Source: Raphanus sativus
Lineage: Eukaryota > Streptophyta > Magnoliopsida > Brassicales > Brassicaceae
Reading direction: 5' to 3'
Length of the DNA: 64,000 nt
Assembly (NCBI RefSeq): GCF_000801105.2
Contig: NC_079514.1
Span: forward strand, 22,174,293 to 22,238,292
How positions within the stretch are numbered: position 1 is the first letter of the stretch; each line of letters begins with the position of its first letter. A program made the translations under genes and the position numbers. The notes below the pieces were generated by a model. The model had not been told where the DNA came from and did no database searches. It worked only from the letters and a program-made list of their open reading frames with translations. Of the stretch, positions 51,113 through 63,570 are shown piece after piece.

Positions 51113-52486
51113 TGATATACCATGATTTTGACCCGCTTTTAGGCATGGTATATTGGTATTTTTGGATATATTATATCCATTCAAGGGTCTTTATTACATA
51201 TGTATAGGTACAGGATCTAATGGGAGAAAGATGATGATTTTGGAGCATTTTGGAGCACTTTAGAGATTTTACCCGAGAAGGACCAAATCGACCATCCGAG
51301 GTCGACAATGAGAGAAGCGCGTCGATCGATGTACACTGACTACTATCGATCGACACTCAGCCGCAGAAGCCTACATTTGGTCACATCCGACTTGAAGCCC
51401 AAGACACCGTCTATTTACCATAATGCCCCTGACGTGTTTTAACCTAATTATTCTACTATTTATGTCTTGCCTATGTGTTTTGGCAGACAACGGTTTTTCT
51501 AAGATAGTTTCTAGTTTCATAGTTTTGGTGAGAGAGAGAGAGAGAGTTGTGAAATCTGAGAGCATTCTTGAACACCATTTATTCATCTATTCTATTTACA
51601 GAGCTTTTTATGATTTTGCCTATGTGTTGCTTAGCTATGTCTGAGTAAACACCCTTGTTAGATTTAAGGTTCAAATAGGTATGAGGGATTAGCCCAAAAT
51701 ATGATTACATGAGCATGTGATATTCATCTTTGAAGATCATGCTTAATGCTTGTGTAGGAGTAGCTAACCTGCACATGAATACAAAGATACAATCCTTGGA
51801 TCTATCTTCTTAGAGCCAGCAACTCACCTGAAACAAGCGACAGCTGACTGGGTGATTGTTTGGTGAACTGTATTCAACCTACGATCGGTAAAGATTGCTA
51901 GTAGCGCATCGATCGATACTCCTATAGAGTGATCGATCGATAGACGCGGGATAAATAGCGCATCGATCGATACTCCTATAGAGTGATCGATCGATAGACG
52001 CGGGATAAATGACAATCGATACATGCGACAGCAAGTCGATCGATACATGCGACAGCAAGTCGATTGATACAAGCATAGGCATATCGATCAATATCCTAAT
52101 CTATGACCCGCCTGGGCGTGTTCATCGGTTCTAGTAATAGATGGTCGCAACGACAGTTGGGCTATTATTTAGTTGGGTTCTTAAATATCATGCAAGAATC
52201 TCACATAGGAATCATACCTCTATAATCCTGATAACCTGAATAGCAACCTTAGATCTAACTCTTTAAATCATACTAGTTAACTCATTCAATCATCTTGAGT
52301 AATTGTCCTGCTCAAACCAATTCCTTGTTACATTTATTTATTGCACTAATAACAAATCTTTAGTCTAGCTTAGTTACAATAAGATCTATTGATTCCCTAG
52401 CTCCTTGTGGATTCGATCCCTAAATACTACAATTGACCTCTTTTGATGAGAGTAATATTGCTATAGGGTAATTTGAGCAAGTATCA
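51113..52486 (+). mobile_element. H1 3' LTR
   Basis: 1374 bp. It contains a 54-bp perfect tandem duplication (51902-52009) with TCGATCGA copies, and a short repeat of GATACATGCGACAGCAAGTC beyond it. The right end is the flank with G1. Confidence 0.9.
51902..52009. repeat. 54-bp tandem duplication in H1 LTR
   Basis: Two adjacent copies of a 54-base unit, each with two TCGATCGA motifs; apparently identical by eye. A 24-base repeat (CGATACATGCGACAGCAAGT) follows at 52015-52065. Confidence 0.88.
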
Positions 52487-53587
52487 TCGAGTGATAACTG
52501 TTATTATAGGAGAACTCCGCCAAAAGTAGGTGTTTGCCCCATTTACCTCCCCATTCTAGGACACTTGACCGGAGTATGTCTTCTAATGTCCGAAAGGTTC
52601 TCTCGGACTGTCCGTCTATCTGGGGTGGTATGCGGTGCTCAGGTGAACTTTAGTCCCCAGCGCCTTTTGAAAGGCTTGCCAAAAGTTGGAGGTAAACTTC
52701 GGGTCTCTGTCCGATACTATACTTATTGTTACCCCATGCAACCATACTATCGTGTTCAAGTACTCCCGTGCCAAATCCTCGGTTTTATCGGTGGTCTTGA
52801 TAGGCAGAAACTGGGCCGATTTGGTCAGGCGGTCGACTATAACCCATACTGCATCCTTGTTCCCTGTAGTTCTCGGTAATCCTGTAACAAAGTCCGTCGT
52901 CACCATATCCCACTTCCACTGCGGTAGGGGTAGTTCTTGTAATAGACCCCTGGGAACCCCACGTTCGGCTTTAACTAACTGACAAGTCCGGCACCGAGAG
53001 ACCCACTCTCCCACGTCTCTTTTCATTCCCTCCCAATGGTAGTATTGCTTCAGGTCGTGGTACATCTTTGTCATTCCTGGGTGAATCGAAAGCCGCGACT
53101 GGTGGGCATGCGCTAATAATTCCTCCTTCAGGTCCCTTCCGTTGGGTACACATACTCGACCTCTAAACATGATGGTCCCATTACTGGCAGTGTGATATCC
53201 GACTACTTCCTTATCAACCATTTCCCGAAGAGCGGGGTCTGACTGTTGGGTGCTTCGAATACGTCTAAGCAAGTCGGCTTGCTCCACAGCCTCTTGTCCG
53301 GCACCGTCCTCATCCACTGTCGTTTCACGTAAGCATAAGTGTGCTAGGGTCACAGCTAGCTTTTGTGTTTCCTTGGCTGCTGATACATCTGCCTTCCTTC
53401 GGCTTAAGGCGTCGGCTACCAGGTTGGCTTTTCCTGGGTGGTATTCAATGTTCAGGTCGTAATCCGCTAGTAGTTCCATCCATCGGCTCTGACCTAGATT
53501 AAGGTCCCCCTGGGAGAAAACGTACTTCAGGCTCTTATGATCCGTGTAAATTTGTACCTTCTCTCCATAAAGATATGATCGCCAGAT
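52487..53587 (-). pseudogene. G1 RNase H end and integrase
   Basis: YGEKVQIYTDHKSLKYVF and LLADYDLNIEYHPGKANLVADALSR mark the end of RNase H. The integrase zinc part is HPGMTKMYHDLKQYYHW...CRTCQLVKAE, and the core has MVTTDFVTGLP and ISIVSDRDPKFTSNFW. The third catalytic residue lies beyond STAYHPR, where a stop and frameshift replace QTDGQSE. A TAA cuts the frame near 53590. The chromovirus (Tekay/Del-like) call is from these motifs. H1 LTR lies directly to the left. Confidence 0.85.
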
Positions 53588-55070
53588 TTATAGGGCAAAG
53601 ACTACGGCTGCCAGTTCTAAATCATGCGTCGGGTAGTTAGCCTCATGTTTCCGTAGTTGCCTGGACGTATAGGCAATGACTCGTCCCTCTTGCATGAGTA
53701 CACATCCTAACCCCACTCCAGATGCATCAGTATAAACGGTAAAGGGTACTTCGGGTTTGGGCAAGACCAGTACATGGGTCTTTGTCAGGGCTTCGTTTAG
53801 TTGTTTAAACCCTCCTTCGCATGCTTCTGTCCACGCGATTTTTTCTTCTTTGCCCGTCAACCGAGTAAGGGGTTTTGCTACTGCTGCGAATCCCTCGACG
53901 AATTTACGGTAATACCCTGCCAGACCGAGGAAACTACGGATCTCGATTGCGTTACTCGGTGTCGGCCATTTCGTGATTGCTTCTACGCCATTTCGTGTCT
54001 ACTTCCACGCTAGCTTCGGAGATCACGTGTCCCAAAAATCAAATCTTCAGCTGCCAAAAGCTGCACTTGCTGAGCTTCGCATACAACCTATGCTATTCTT
54101 AATTTATCCAATACCATAGCCAGGTGTCGTTCATGTTCTTCTCTTCTCTTAGAGTAAACCAAAATGTCATCGATGAAGACAATCACACATTGGTCCAGGT
54201 ATTCCCTGAAGATAGCGTTCATCAGTCCCAAGAAAGCTGCCGGCGCGTTGGTCAGACCGAAAGGCATTACCACAAACTCATAGTGCCCATAACGGGTGCG
54301 GAATGCCGTCTTGCTAATGTCTTCCTCGTGGATGGGAATTTGGTGGTATCCTGACGCGATATCGATTTTTGAGAACCAAGTGGCTCCTCCCAACTGGTCC
54401 AGAAGTTCCTCTATGCGGGGAAGGGGGTACTTGTTTTTAACGGTCACCTTGTTAAATCCCCGATAGTCTATGCAGTGGCGCATACTCCCGTCCTTCTTCT
54501 TCACGAACAGCACTAGCGCACCCCCACGGTGAGCTGCTTGGTCGTATGAATCCTTTCCCCACTAGATCTTCCAGTTGCTTCTTGAGTTCCGCCATTGCTT
54601 CCGGTGCCAATCGGTAGGGCGCCCTGGACATTGGGGCGGTCCCGGGCTCTAGTTCAATTGTGAAAGCATTATTCCGACATGGAGGGGGTCCGCGTAAGGG
54701 TTCAAACACATCCATATATTCCGCTGCTACGGCAATACTTTCCAAATCCGGCGCCTCCGTCTCCCCCACCATTTCTATGGTGGGTAGAAAGGCTTCGCTC
54801 CCTTTCCTAATCGCTTCTTCGGCTTGTACCAACGAGATAACCGATACTCCGGCCCTAGTCTTCATTCCCTGGTATACGATACTCCTTCCATCTAGCGGAA
54901 TTCGGACACACGCTTTGGTACAGTCGACTACAGCTCCGTGTCGAGCCAACCAGTCCATTCCCAATATCAGTTCGTAACGACCGAGCTCCAACTCCATCAG
55001 GTCCACGGGCGGGTAGGTTTATGCCTGCGAGGATCACCGGCACTTTTTCGTACTTTCCCTTACTCGTCAT
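53588..55070 (-). pseudogene. G1 protease C-terminus, reverse transcriptase and RNase H
   Basis: Protease end YELILGMDWLARHGAVVDC (54900-55000); reverse transcriptase from [19 protein letters not shown] through [39 protein letters not shown] and the palm [16 protein letters not shown]; RNase H with [13 protein letters not shown] and [23 protein letters not shown]. Four frame blocks with shifts near 54510, 54088 and 53860. gag is not in the window. F3 abuts at 55113. Confidence 0.85.
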
Positions 55071-55113
55071 CTTCTCTTTCCCCGCAGTTTCAACCCCCGC
55101 GACTTGAGTGTTG

Positions 55114-56462
55114 TGATAATGCTCAAATTACCCAGTAGAGCTTACTCTCTCAAATAAGAGGTACCGCTGAAGTACTTAGGGATCAAATCATGAGGAGCTA
55201 GGGAACCAATTAAATTTAATCAATTAATCAATCCTAGGTGAAGTTGGTTTTAATGATGAAAATGTAAATAACAATTCTTAAAATGAGCAAGGTAGTTGCT
55301 CTAACTAACAATATGATGGGTGTTTCAATGAAATGAAGAGTGCTAGACTTAGGGCTTTTATTCAGGAATGGAGATTATAATATCTATAAATGCCTAACAA
55401 GTTGCTTGCATGATACCATAGAACTCATTCGCTTAACTCTCGATGCTGAATCACTGGTTAAATAATCTAGATCTCTGGCCTCAACTGTCGTATGTTGACA
55501 CAGAAAAAGAGTCGATCGATATCCTTTAGAGATATCGAGCGATACACCTTTCGCTCGGTGATCGATTCACCTATCGGGATATCGATCGACGGCTTCTAGA
55601 TATGCCTAGGCGCGAGCCGATAATGAACACTAGATCTCAAGGAGGACGGTTAGCTCTTCTCCAAGGAGATACTGGTTCAAACAGATAATTCAAGATATCA
55701 GAGATCCTAGTGATCTATGCTCTACTTAGCTACTCTAGAACAAGCTTAGGGTGCAATCTATTTGATGAATATCACAACTTAGCAATTATAGTTTGGGGCT
55801 AATCCCACAAACCTATTTAAACCCTAGATCTTACAAGTAGACTACTCAGACATAGCTAAGCAATTCATAACAATAGATAGATGAAAGAATTGCATAGATA
55901 GATGAAAGTAGAATAACAAATGGAGTTCACAAATCTCTCCAATCTCTCAAAACATGTAAAACTGTAGTCTCTCTCTCACACTCTCTGCTTTGTCTTTCAA
56001 GACTTGCTTTTCTTAGACTCTTCAAAGCTTTCCGTCAAAAACACTTAGCTGGAATATTTAAGCATTTCCATTAGGTTAAAAACTCGTCAGGGGCAATCTC
56101 GTAATTTGGTGAAGTCTTGGTGAAGTAGTCGGCTAAACCATTTCGTCCTCGATATCGATCGACAACACAAGATGTGTATCGATCGATTATAATCTTCTAG
56201 TACGCGGATCTTCTCAGATTCATTGATCGACAACTCAGGATGAGTATCGATCGATTCTTATCACAATGTTAACTTCCGACTTGGTCTTGAATGGTCAACT
56301 CGTGTGTATTATCTCTTGTACTCCAAAATGCTCCAAAAACATCACTTTATCACGGAACGCTTTGAACCTGAAAACATACCTAACATGCTAGAAAACTCAT
56401 TAATTATATAATAAAATACTAGTATACCATGGTAGAAAACAGGTGAAATCCATGGTATATCA
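55114..56462 (-). mobile_element. F3 3' LTR
   Basis: 1349 bp, starts TGATAATGCTCAAATTACC on the plus strand (one base different from F1/F2), ends GGTATATCA. Keeps TCGATCGA near 55511, 55580, 56156, 56181 and 56246. The flank at 55109-55113 has no visible partner. Confidence 0.9.
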
Positions 56463-57831
56463 ACTCCCCCAGACTTACTCCTTTGCTTGTCCTCAACCAA
56501 AAACAGTAGTCTTTGGAAAAGGTTTGAAAACAGTAGGAACTCAAAGATTCAAAATATTGAAGTCATCACTCTATGGGTTTACAATTCATATCTTAACATC
56601 CTAGTCACAGAAGTTCATTATGCCTTATCCTAGCTTAGCAACCAAATTCATCTAGTCAACAACTTAGCAAATCTTATCTGACATTCCCCTCTACTAACCT
56701 CATTTCTTAACATAAAATAAAAGTGCAGGCTTTACCTTGGGAGTATCGATCAAAAGACACATGGATTCAACTCAAACAAGTATCGAACACACAGGTAGTC
56801 TTCTCTGATCCCTTTCTCCCCTCATCTCTCTTCTCTGAATCTCTTATTAGTTTCAATTTCAATAGGTTTCGTTGCCACAAAGGTCATCTATTCTATCTCA
56901 TTGACATTTGCATTTGTAACTCATACATTTTTGACAAAGTGTAGCGAATAATGGGGTCTCTGATAATTTACCTATCCCTCGTTTCCACAATGTGTGATCA
57001 TCCTTGAGATTTAGAATACTGGGGTCGCAGGAGACACTCCTACCCCTCTGCCTCTCAAGAAATCATTTCAATCCTTTATAACATAAAACTTAGATCTTTG
57101 AGATGCCGAAGAGAGAGAAGGAAGGGAACCAGAAACACAGACTTTTTTACCTTCCAGACTTGTAAAAGAATTCCGATCCAGTGATTTCCAAGCCCCAAGA
57201 CAAGCAAATAAAGTCAGTATTAGTGTTGGAGGTCAGCTTTGGTTCCTTCAAACAATCTCAGCTAGTGTATATAGGTGACATGTTGATCCACTTTAGCATC
57301 TTTAGTACTATATGCAATCAGTAAATCTAGAATGGTGCTAAAGAGTGGTCAGACAATCAAATATAAATCTATATCAATGTTCCTATTTAATACATATGTG
57401 AAAAATAATTTTGAAAAACATTTTAAATAAAAACCAAAATAAAAACACATATTAGTAAACTCCCCCCCCCCTGACTTAAATTACACTGTCCCAGTGTAAC
57501 ACAGCCGGTGTGAGGTAAATAAATAATTCATAATAAATACTAAATATAACAAGATAGAACGACTAAACCTGACCGACATGGTGTCGATCGATTCGTAGGG
57601 GTGTACGTCGATCGTTAGTGATGGCCGTGTGGTGTCGAGCGATGTAAATGGTACGTGTCAGTCGACGGAATCATCACTCTACTTGGATCCTTAAAAACTG
57701 CAAAAAGAAATCCGAAAAATAAAAGTAAAAATGTAAAAATAACTTAAAAAGAAGAGAAAACCTAATAGTGGGTTGCCTCCCACTCAGCGCTTTGTTATAG
57801 TCATTTAGCTTGACTGTGGTGGGTTTGTGAC
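56463..57831 (-). other. F3 3' untranslated region, two purine tracts
   Basis: Complement of the F1 region. The true tract is next to the LTR (56463-56476). The upstream tract, ten C on the plus strand, is at 57462-57471, about 1 kb away. No gene. Confidence 0.75.
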
Positions 57832-59821
57832 TCATGGGGTGCAGTGGGGGTTGTTGTTTGCTGGTGGGCAAACGTTTCCCTCTTCTTTGGACTCGGTAGC
57901 AGTGAAATTTCTTGTGGCATCATCTGATCTTGTCCATCTAGGATGTATCTTTTCTAAATCTGCTTTGATGACTTGTAGCCTTCTGTCTAGATCTTCCATG
58001 TCGAACTGATGGTTATAAAAATCAAATGTTGAATGCTCTGACAGTTCTTCATTTAGTGATGTGTCGTGCTGATCATGAATCTGCTGATCTTGGTCTGCCA
58101 AGGACTCGGTGTCGATCGATGCTACTAGATGTGCGTCGGTCGTTTCGCTGGGCGTTCTGTCGGTCGATCCAGTGTCAACTGTGTCGATCGATTCTGATGG
58201 TTGTCCTTGGTACTCAAGAATTTTCAGCATATTGAGTATCTCATTCTTCAATAGACCAGTAGCTCTGCAAAGGTTGGTTACTCTGTCATTGACAGTGTCG
58301 GCGATGTCATCACTTCTTTCGTTGAGTCTTTCCTCCATAGCATTCATAACTTCGTATAGCTCATGTTTGATATGATCAATTTCTGCTGCTGTGCATGCTC
58401 TCTTCGCTGGTGGTGGCTCGATGTTGATCGATATAGGTCTAGGCCTGTCGATCGATGTCGCGTTTCTGTCACTAAGACCAGTATGGTCTTGAACTATGCC
58501 CATGTCTTGTTGCAACTAGTTCAGCTGTTGTGACACTGTATCCAGGTATCACATGATAGGTGAACTGAAGTGATCGTGCTTTTCCCCATATGATTTCATC
58601 CTATCCTCCATTGCTGCGAACCTTGTATCGATCTATGGTGAAGACTGTGTGTCGATCGACGGGAAAGTAGCATTCTGAGTCTGATCTTTCTTGCGAATTG
58701 ATGCTAACTCTTTCTGTAGAAGATCGATCCTCTTTCTTAACCATTCGACATTGTTGTTGAGAGGGCTGTAGACGTCTCCAATCCGTGTATTGATGTAAGC
58801 AACCTCCATCTCTTTTAGGTGATGAACATTCTGGTTGGTCCTTGGATGTAGTCGTGCCGATGTTGATCGATTGTGCAGGTGCTGTGTCGATCGATACAGG
58901 TGGCGTAGCTTCCTTCTCAAGCATGGTCATAATGTTCCCAATATCCATTCTTATCTCAGCCATGTCACTTTGGAAATCCTTATAGCTGATATCCAAAGGC
59001 TGGAAAGTATCTTCCACCAATGTGCGAAAGTCAGCCTCAAGGTGTGCCTGAGCTCTCCATACATCAGTCACCATATCATCTATCTCCTCTCTGCTGTAGG
59101 GTACTGGTGGTGGTCTGTATGCATGGTAAGGGCTTGTGTGTTCTAGAAGGCGTAAGCAACCTTTGTGAAAAAGAGATGCTCTTTCCAGAATTCTCCTTAT
59201 GTGCTCCTTGGTAACAGAGATGATTTCACCATCAACTCCCCTAGCATGTCCAAACTCATCTCTGTGGACACCAAATTCATCCTTTGATTCCCATCTGAAT
59301 CTTCTGGATCCATCGGTGTTAAAGGCACGTCGTCCAAGCTCAATACGTCTGTCGGGCGATCTGACTCTTGCTCTGTCGATCGATCTGGGATACCCGCCGT
59401 CGATCGATGGTGAATCGATATCGATCGATGGTGAACCCCTAGGTTGACCGAAGCTTTGAGGAACTGTTTCCTCTCTCATGGTGACGTGGTGGTTGTCCTG
59501 GACGTGAGTTAGGATGTCTGGATGGTCACGTTGCTGTGTGAACAGGTTCTCTGGTCCATTGGAAACTTGAAGGATGTCTGCAATGTCTTCTCTGGTTATG
59601 TGTAGAACTCTTCCATCCATTGCTCTTGCAAAGCCATCTGTGTCCCTAAAAATACCAAATTCATCAGGTGTTAGTGAAACATTCCTGATATCATATGGTT
59701 CATGAAATCGAGATTGAGCTCTGGTTAGGGTATCGATCGATGGTGCAGTGGCGGTGACGATCGATGGTGATCATCTAGCTGCATGGTTGAATCGATTGTT
59801 CATGGTGTTGCAGTCCTCCAT
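57832..59821 (-). pseudogene. F3 second open region
   Basis: Runs from the ATG at 59821-59819 (shared MEDCNTMNN start). The first module (FGIFRDTDGFARAMDGRVLH) is at about 59580-59660 and the second (FGVHRDEFGHARGVDGEIIS) at about 59200-59290. It goes through coiled coil to LNDYNKALSGRQPTIR near 57775-57825. Stops and shifts near 58516-58600 and between 59620 and 59700 divide it. It is better preserved than F1 (one block of 339 codons, 58601-59620). Confidence 0.72.
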
Positions 59822-59898
59822 TGTTAAGTTGCTAATTTCTGGAAGCTGCTGGGTATAAGGTGTTGAGGTTTGAATTTTCGTGGCTGGTGTTGTCAACC

Positions 59899-59906
59899 TT
59901 ATATAC
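59899..59906 (-). promoter_or_regulatory. Internal TATA box of F3
   Basis: GTATATAAGG on the minus strand, about 80 bases before the ATG at 59821; equivalent to F1 28248 and H1 13581. Confidence 0.5.
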
Positions 59907-60085
59907 CCATGTGTTGCCCTAATCGGTGAAATTCCGATTTTGTCCTTTAAATCGTCCGGGTCAATATCGATCGATGTGAGACTGGCGATGTCGATCGATG
60001 GACGATGTCGTTTTGCTGGATGTAGTAGATAATTGATCGATGGTGGACGCTGGATGTCGATCGATTTTGGGAATCAATTTGCAAA

Positions 60086-60829
60086 TCAATCATTCTCCAA
60101 GTAGTTTTCCCAAGCTCTCTCTTCCCAATAATCTTCATCGTATTCTTCACTGTGGGAAGATCTGGCTATATCTACTGCAAAACTCTCATGAAATCCGCTA
60201 TCTGCCCAACTCCTTACTGAGTAATCATCTTCTTTTCTGCCGGGTGGGATGGCGAAATTCGGGTAGCAATGATCTGGTAGATCGAGTTCATCATCTGGTG
60301 GGTCTCTGTCGACCGATAATCCATGGTTAATGTCGATCTCCTCTGACTTGCTGGTGTCGATCGATGATGTTAAGGTGCTGTCGATCGATCCCGAGTACTC
60401 TGTCTCGTACTCGACTTCACAATGACAAACTGCAATGATACCAAGATCATCTTCTTTTACCACGGTATTCGCTGGTGGTTTGCCAAGTTTGACAGGGTCG
60501 TAGTTGATATCTGGATCTATCATAGTCAAGCTCATCCTGTTGGTGTTCATGTCACATATAGCTCCTACTGTAGCCGTAAATACTCTTCCAAGTAAGAGGG
60601 AAGAGTTCCAATTTAGCTTGATGTCTAGGACATGAAAATCCACAAATGTAAAGATCTCTGGTGAAGGCTCTGCTTGCAGACCCAGATGGTCTGCCATGAC
60701 CTTTGGTAAGATGCTGACTGATGAACCACTGTCACATAGTGCATGAGGAAATTCAATCCCTTGTACTACACAGGGTATTGCAAACTTCCCAAGATCACTC
60801 TTCTTCTTCAAAGTAATCATTTTCCTCAT
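60086..60829 (-). pseudogene. F3 aspartic protease and following segment
   Basis: Protease active site LCDSGSSVSILPKVMA, then DFHVLDIKLNWNSSLLLGR. Compared with F1, 66 bases between two FVD-encoding sites are lost without changing frame. The frame then stays open through the acidic SIDT region to 60086, closer to the ancestral state than F1. No polymerase follows. Confidence 0.82.
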
Positions 60830-60886
60830 ATCTTCTCTGACATTGTTAAACCTTCTTCTAATGTCATTTTCAGTCTCCCTTGTTTC

Positions 60887-62219
60887 TGATATACCATGGA
60901 TTTTACCCGTTTTTAACCATGGTATACTAGTATTTTATTATATATTTAATCTGTTTTCTAGCCTGTTAGGTGTAGTGATGTTTTGGGAGCACTTTGGAGT
61001 ACAAGAGATGATATACCCGAGTTGACCATTCAAGACTAAGTCGGAAGTCAACATTGTGATTATAATCGATCGATACTCATCCTGAGTTGTCGATCGATGT
61101 AGCTGAGAAGATCCGCGTACTAGAAGATTATAATCGATCGATACACATCCAGTGTTGTCGATCGATATCGAGGACGAAATGGTTTAGCCAACTACTTCAC
61201 CAAGACTTCACCAAGACTTCACCAAATTACGAGATTGCCCCTGACGAGTTTTTAACCTAATGGAAATGCTTAAATATTCCTGCTAAGTGTTTTTTGACGG
61301 CAACCTTCGAAAGAAGCAAGCTTTTAACAACCCTCAAAGCAGAGAGTGTGAGGGAGAGACTAGAGTTTTATTTGTCGTGAGAGATTGGAGAGATTTTTCA
61401 TCTCCTTTTGTATTTCTACTTTATTCTATCTATGCAATTCTTTCATCTATCTATTGTTATGAATTGCTTAGCTATGTCTAAGTAGTCTACTTGTTAGATC
61501 TAGGGTTCAAATAGGTTTGTGGGATTAGCCCCAAACTATAATTGCTAAGTTGTGATACTCATCAAACGGATTGCACCCTATGCTTGTTTTAGATTAGCTA
61601 ACTAGAACATAGATCACTAGGATCTTTGATTTTCTTGAATTATCCATTTGAGCTTGCCTGTCTCCCGTTGAGAAGAACGACAGTTCCTCCTTGAGACCTT
61701 GTGGTCATATTCGGCTCGCGCCCAGGCAGATCTAGAAGCCGTCGATCGATATCCCGACAAGTGAATCGATCGGCGCTGCGAAAGGTGTATCGCTCGATAT
61801 ATCAAAAGGATATCGACCGACTCGTTTTATGTGTCATCATGCGAAAGGTGTGGCCAGAGATCTAGATAATTTAACCAGTGATACTTCACTTGAGTTAAGC
61901 GGCTGAGATCTATAGTATCAGTCAAGCAACTTGTTAAAGCATTTATAGAGATTATAATCTTCATTCCTGAATAGAAACCCTATGTCTAGCACTCTTTATC
62001 ACGTTTAAACAACCCATCATATTGTTAGTTAGAGCAACTACCTTGCTCATTTTAGGAATTGTTACTTTTATTTCCACCATATAAACCAACCTTGGCTAGG
62101 ATTGATTAGTAGATTTTATTTAATTGGTTCCCTAGCTCCTCGTGATTCGATCCCTAAGTACTACAGCTGTACCTCTTATTTGAGAGAGTAAGCTCTACTG
62201 GGTAATTTGAGCACTATCA
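60887..62219 (+). mobile_element. Solo LTR F4
   Basis: 1333 bp, plus strand, TGATATACCATGG to GAGCACTATCA, flanked by perfect GTTTC at 60882-60886 and 62220-62224, inside F3 between linker and protease. Some bases are missing near 60970 (GGTATGTTTTCAGGTTC shortened). Confidence 0.94.
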
Positions 62220-62727
62220 GTTTCTCTGAAGAACATCCACAATCTACTTGTGAAGTAAACCTCCTCAAATGGTTTCTCTAGTGGGATTCTTATAACTCTC
62301 TTAGTGAAACCGTCAATCTCCTTCTCATTAGCTTCCCTCTTAAGGTTCTTGGGAGTTTTCTCCTTTCTACTCCTTAGCCTTCTTCCTTCAGTTCCCTCTG
62401 ATGTAGGTGTAGTGTCTGAAGGGTTACTAGTAGTCTCTGCAGGGTTAGCTTGTGGTTTCGGTGTGGTTCGGAGTGCATTGATTCGGTTGCTGTCAATCGA
62501 TGGTAGTTGCACTCGGTATGTGAGAGGTTCGTGTCGATCGATAGGTGGAGTAAAGTGTCGATCGATACGTGTCTCATCTTTGTGTCGATCGATGAGTGGC
62601 TCGTCTCGTCGGTCGATATCTTCATAGGTGTGGGTCGGTGGGTGAGGATGCGAAGCCGTGAATTCAGCATGTGTCAATATCCTAACCGCGTTGCAATCTG
62701 CAGTCGTATCCGAAAATGACATCGTTG
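62220..62727 (-). pseudogene. F3 gag-protease linker, truncated
   Basis: Homologous to F1 26690-27200: SFSDTTADCNAVRILTHAEF, then SID-rich variable part and VSLRELSES-like end. The join to B3 lies just after GACATCGTTG (62718-62727). Confidence 0.75.
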
Positions 62728-62770
62728 GGAGGACGATAGGGGAAACGATAATTCCCAAAGAAGGGTCAAC

Positions 62771-63570
62771 ATGATCATGGGAGGATCCCAGTACTGCAGG
62801 GACTCGGTTTCGGCCATCAAAGCCTACCAACGGAAAGCCAAGACGACTGCGAAGTATCCTCCACGGTCACCTCCTCAAGACGGACGGAACACCTCGATAA
62901 CGTTCACCGAAGAAGAGGCGTACGGAATCGACCAACCTCACTGCGAGCCTTTGGTCATTGATCTCGTAATAAGAGATCTCGAAGTCGCGAGAATACTTAT
63001 CAACACCGGAAGCACGGTAAACCTAATCTTCCGCGATACCCTAAGAAGGATGGGCGTCGAGCTCGGAGAAGTTACCCCGGTACCAAAACCGCTCACGGGC
63101 TTCCCGGACAAACGTCCATGACCCTGGGATCAATTCAGCTACCCATCATAGCAAAAAACGTTACCAGGATAGTTGACTTCGCGGTGGTAGATAGCCCGGC
63201 TATTTACAACGCAATCATGGGAACTCCATGGCTAAACGCTATGAAGGCCGTTCCCTCGACTTATCACTTGGGCGTCAAATTCCCAACCAGGACTGGAATT
63301 GCCGCAATCTGGGGTTGTCAAGAACAGTCGCGACTTTGTTTTCTGGCGGAGCATAAGTTGAGACAAATCACGACGACCTCTACGGTTAAACGCAAGCGAA
63401 CTCAGCCTTCCGCCGAAGACAAAGAGACATCCCCCGTGGAAGCAGATACGGAGATCGGAACCATCCCCAACTCCGAAGACAACGTCACAACTCAGCGGGA
63501 AGAGGAAAATCCCGAGGTGAACGTCGACCCCGCAACTAAAACGGTAGACGGAAAACCAACAGACGAGTAA
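62771..63570 (+). pseudogene. B3 protease, Asp-to-Asn at the active site
   Basis: Starts [13 protein letters not shown] (the gag-protease linker of Tat elements). Then [20 protein letters not shown], where the catalytic Asp of DTGS is Asn; a frame change near 63120; then YNAIMGTPWLNAMKAVPSTYHLG and a charged, variable tail ending TVDGKPTDE at a TAA (63568). Inactive for two independent reasons. Confidence 0.85.

Larger units (their letters stand above)
48790..52486 (+). mobile_element. Athila-like element H1, right visible part with 3' LTR
   Basis: Continues H1 after A2. Second open region (48795-49853), 3' untranslated region with two purine tracts, and LTR 51113-52486. Related to F but distinct: LTR 1374 bp, start TGATATACCATGATTT, end GAGCAAGTATCA. 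Confidence 0.88.
55114..62727 (-). mobile_element. Athila-like element F3, 5' truncated
   Basis: Minus-strand copy of the F family: 3' LTR 55114-56462, untranslated region, second open region, internal TATA, protease, linker, part of gag. It is interrupted by F4 and ends abruptly at 62727, where Tat sequence B3 begins. The same gene order as F1 shows the lack of polymerase genes is a family trait. The 5' LTR and primer site are missing from the window. Confidence 0.88.
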
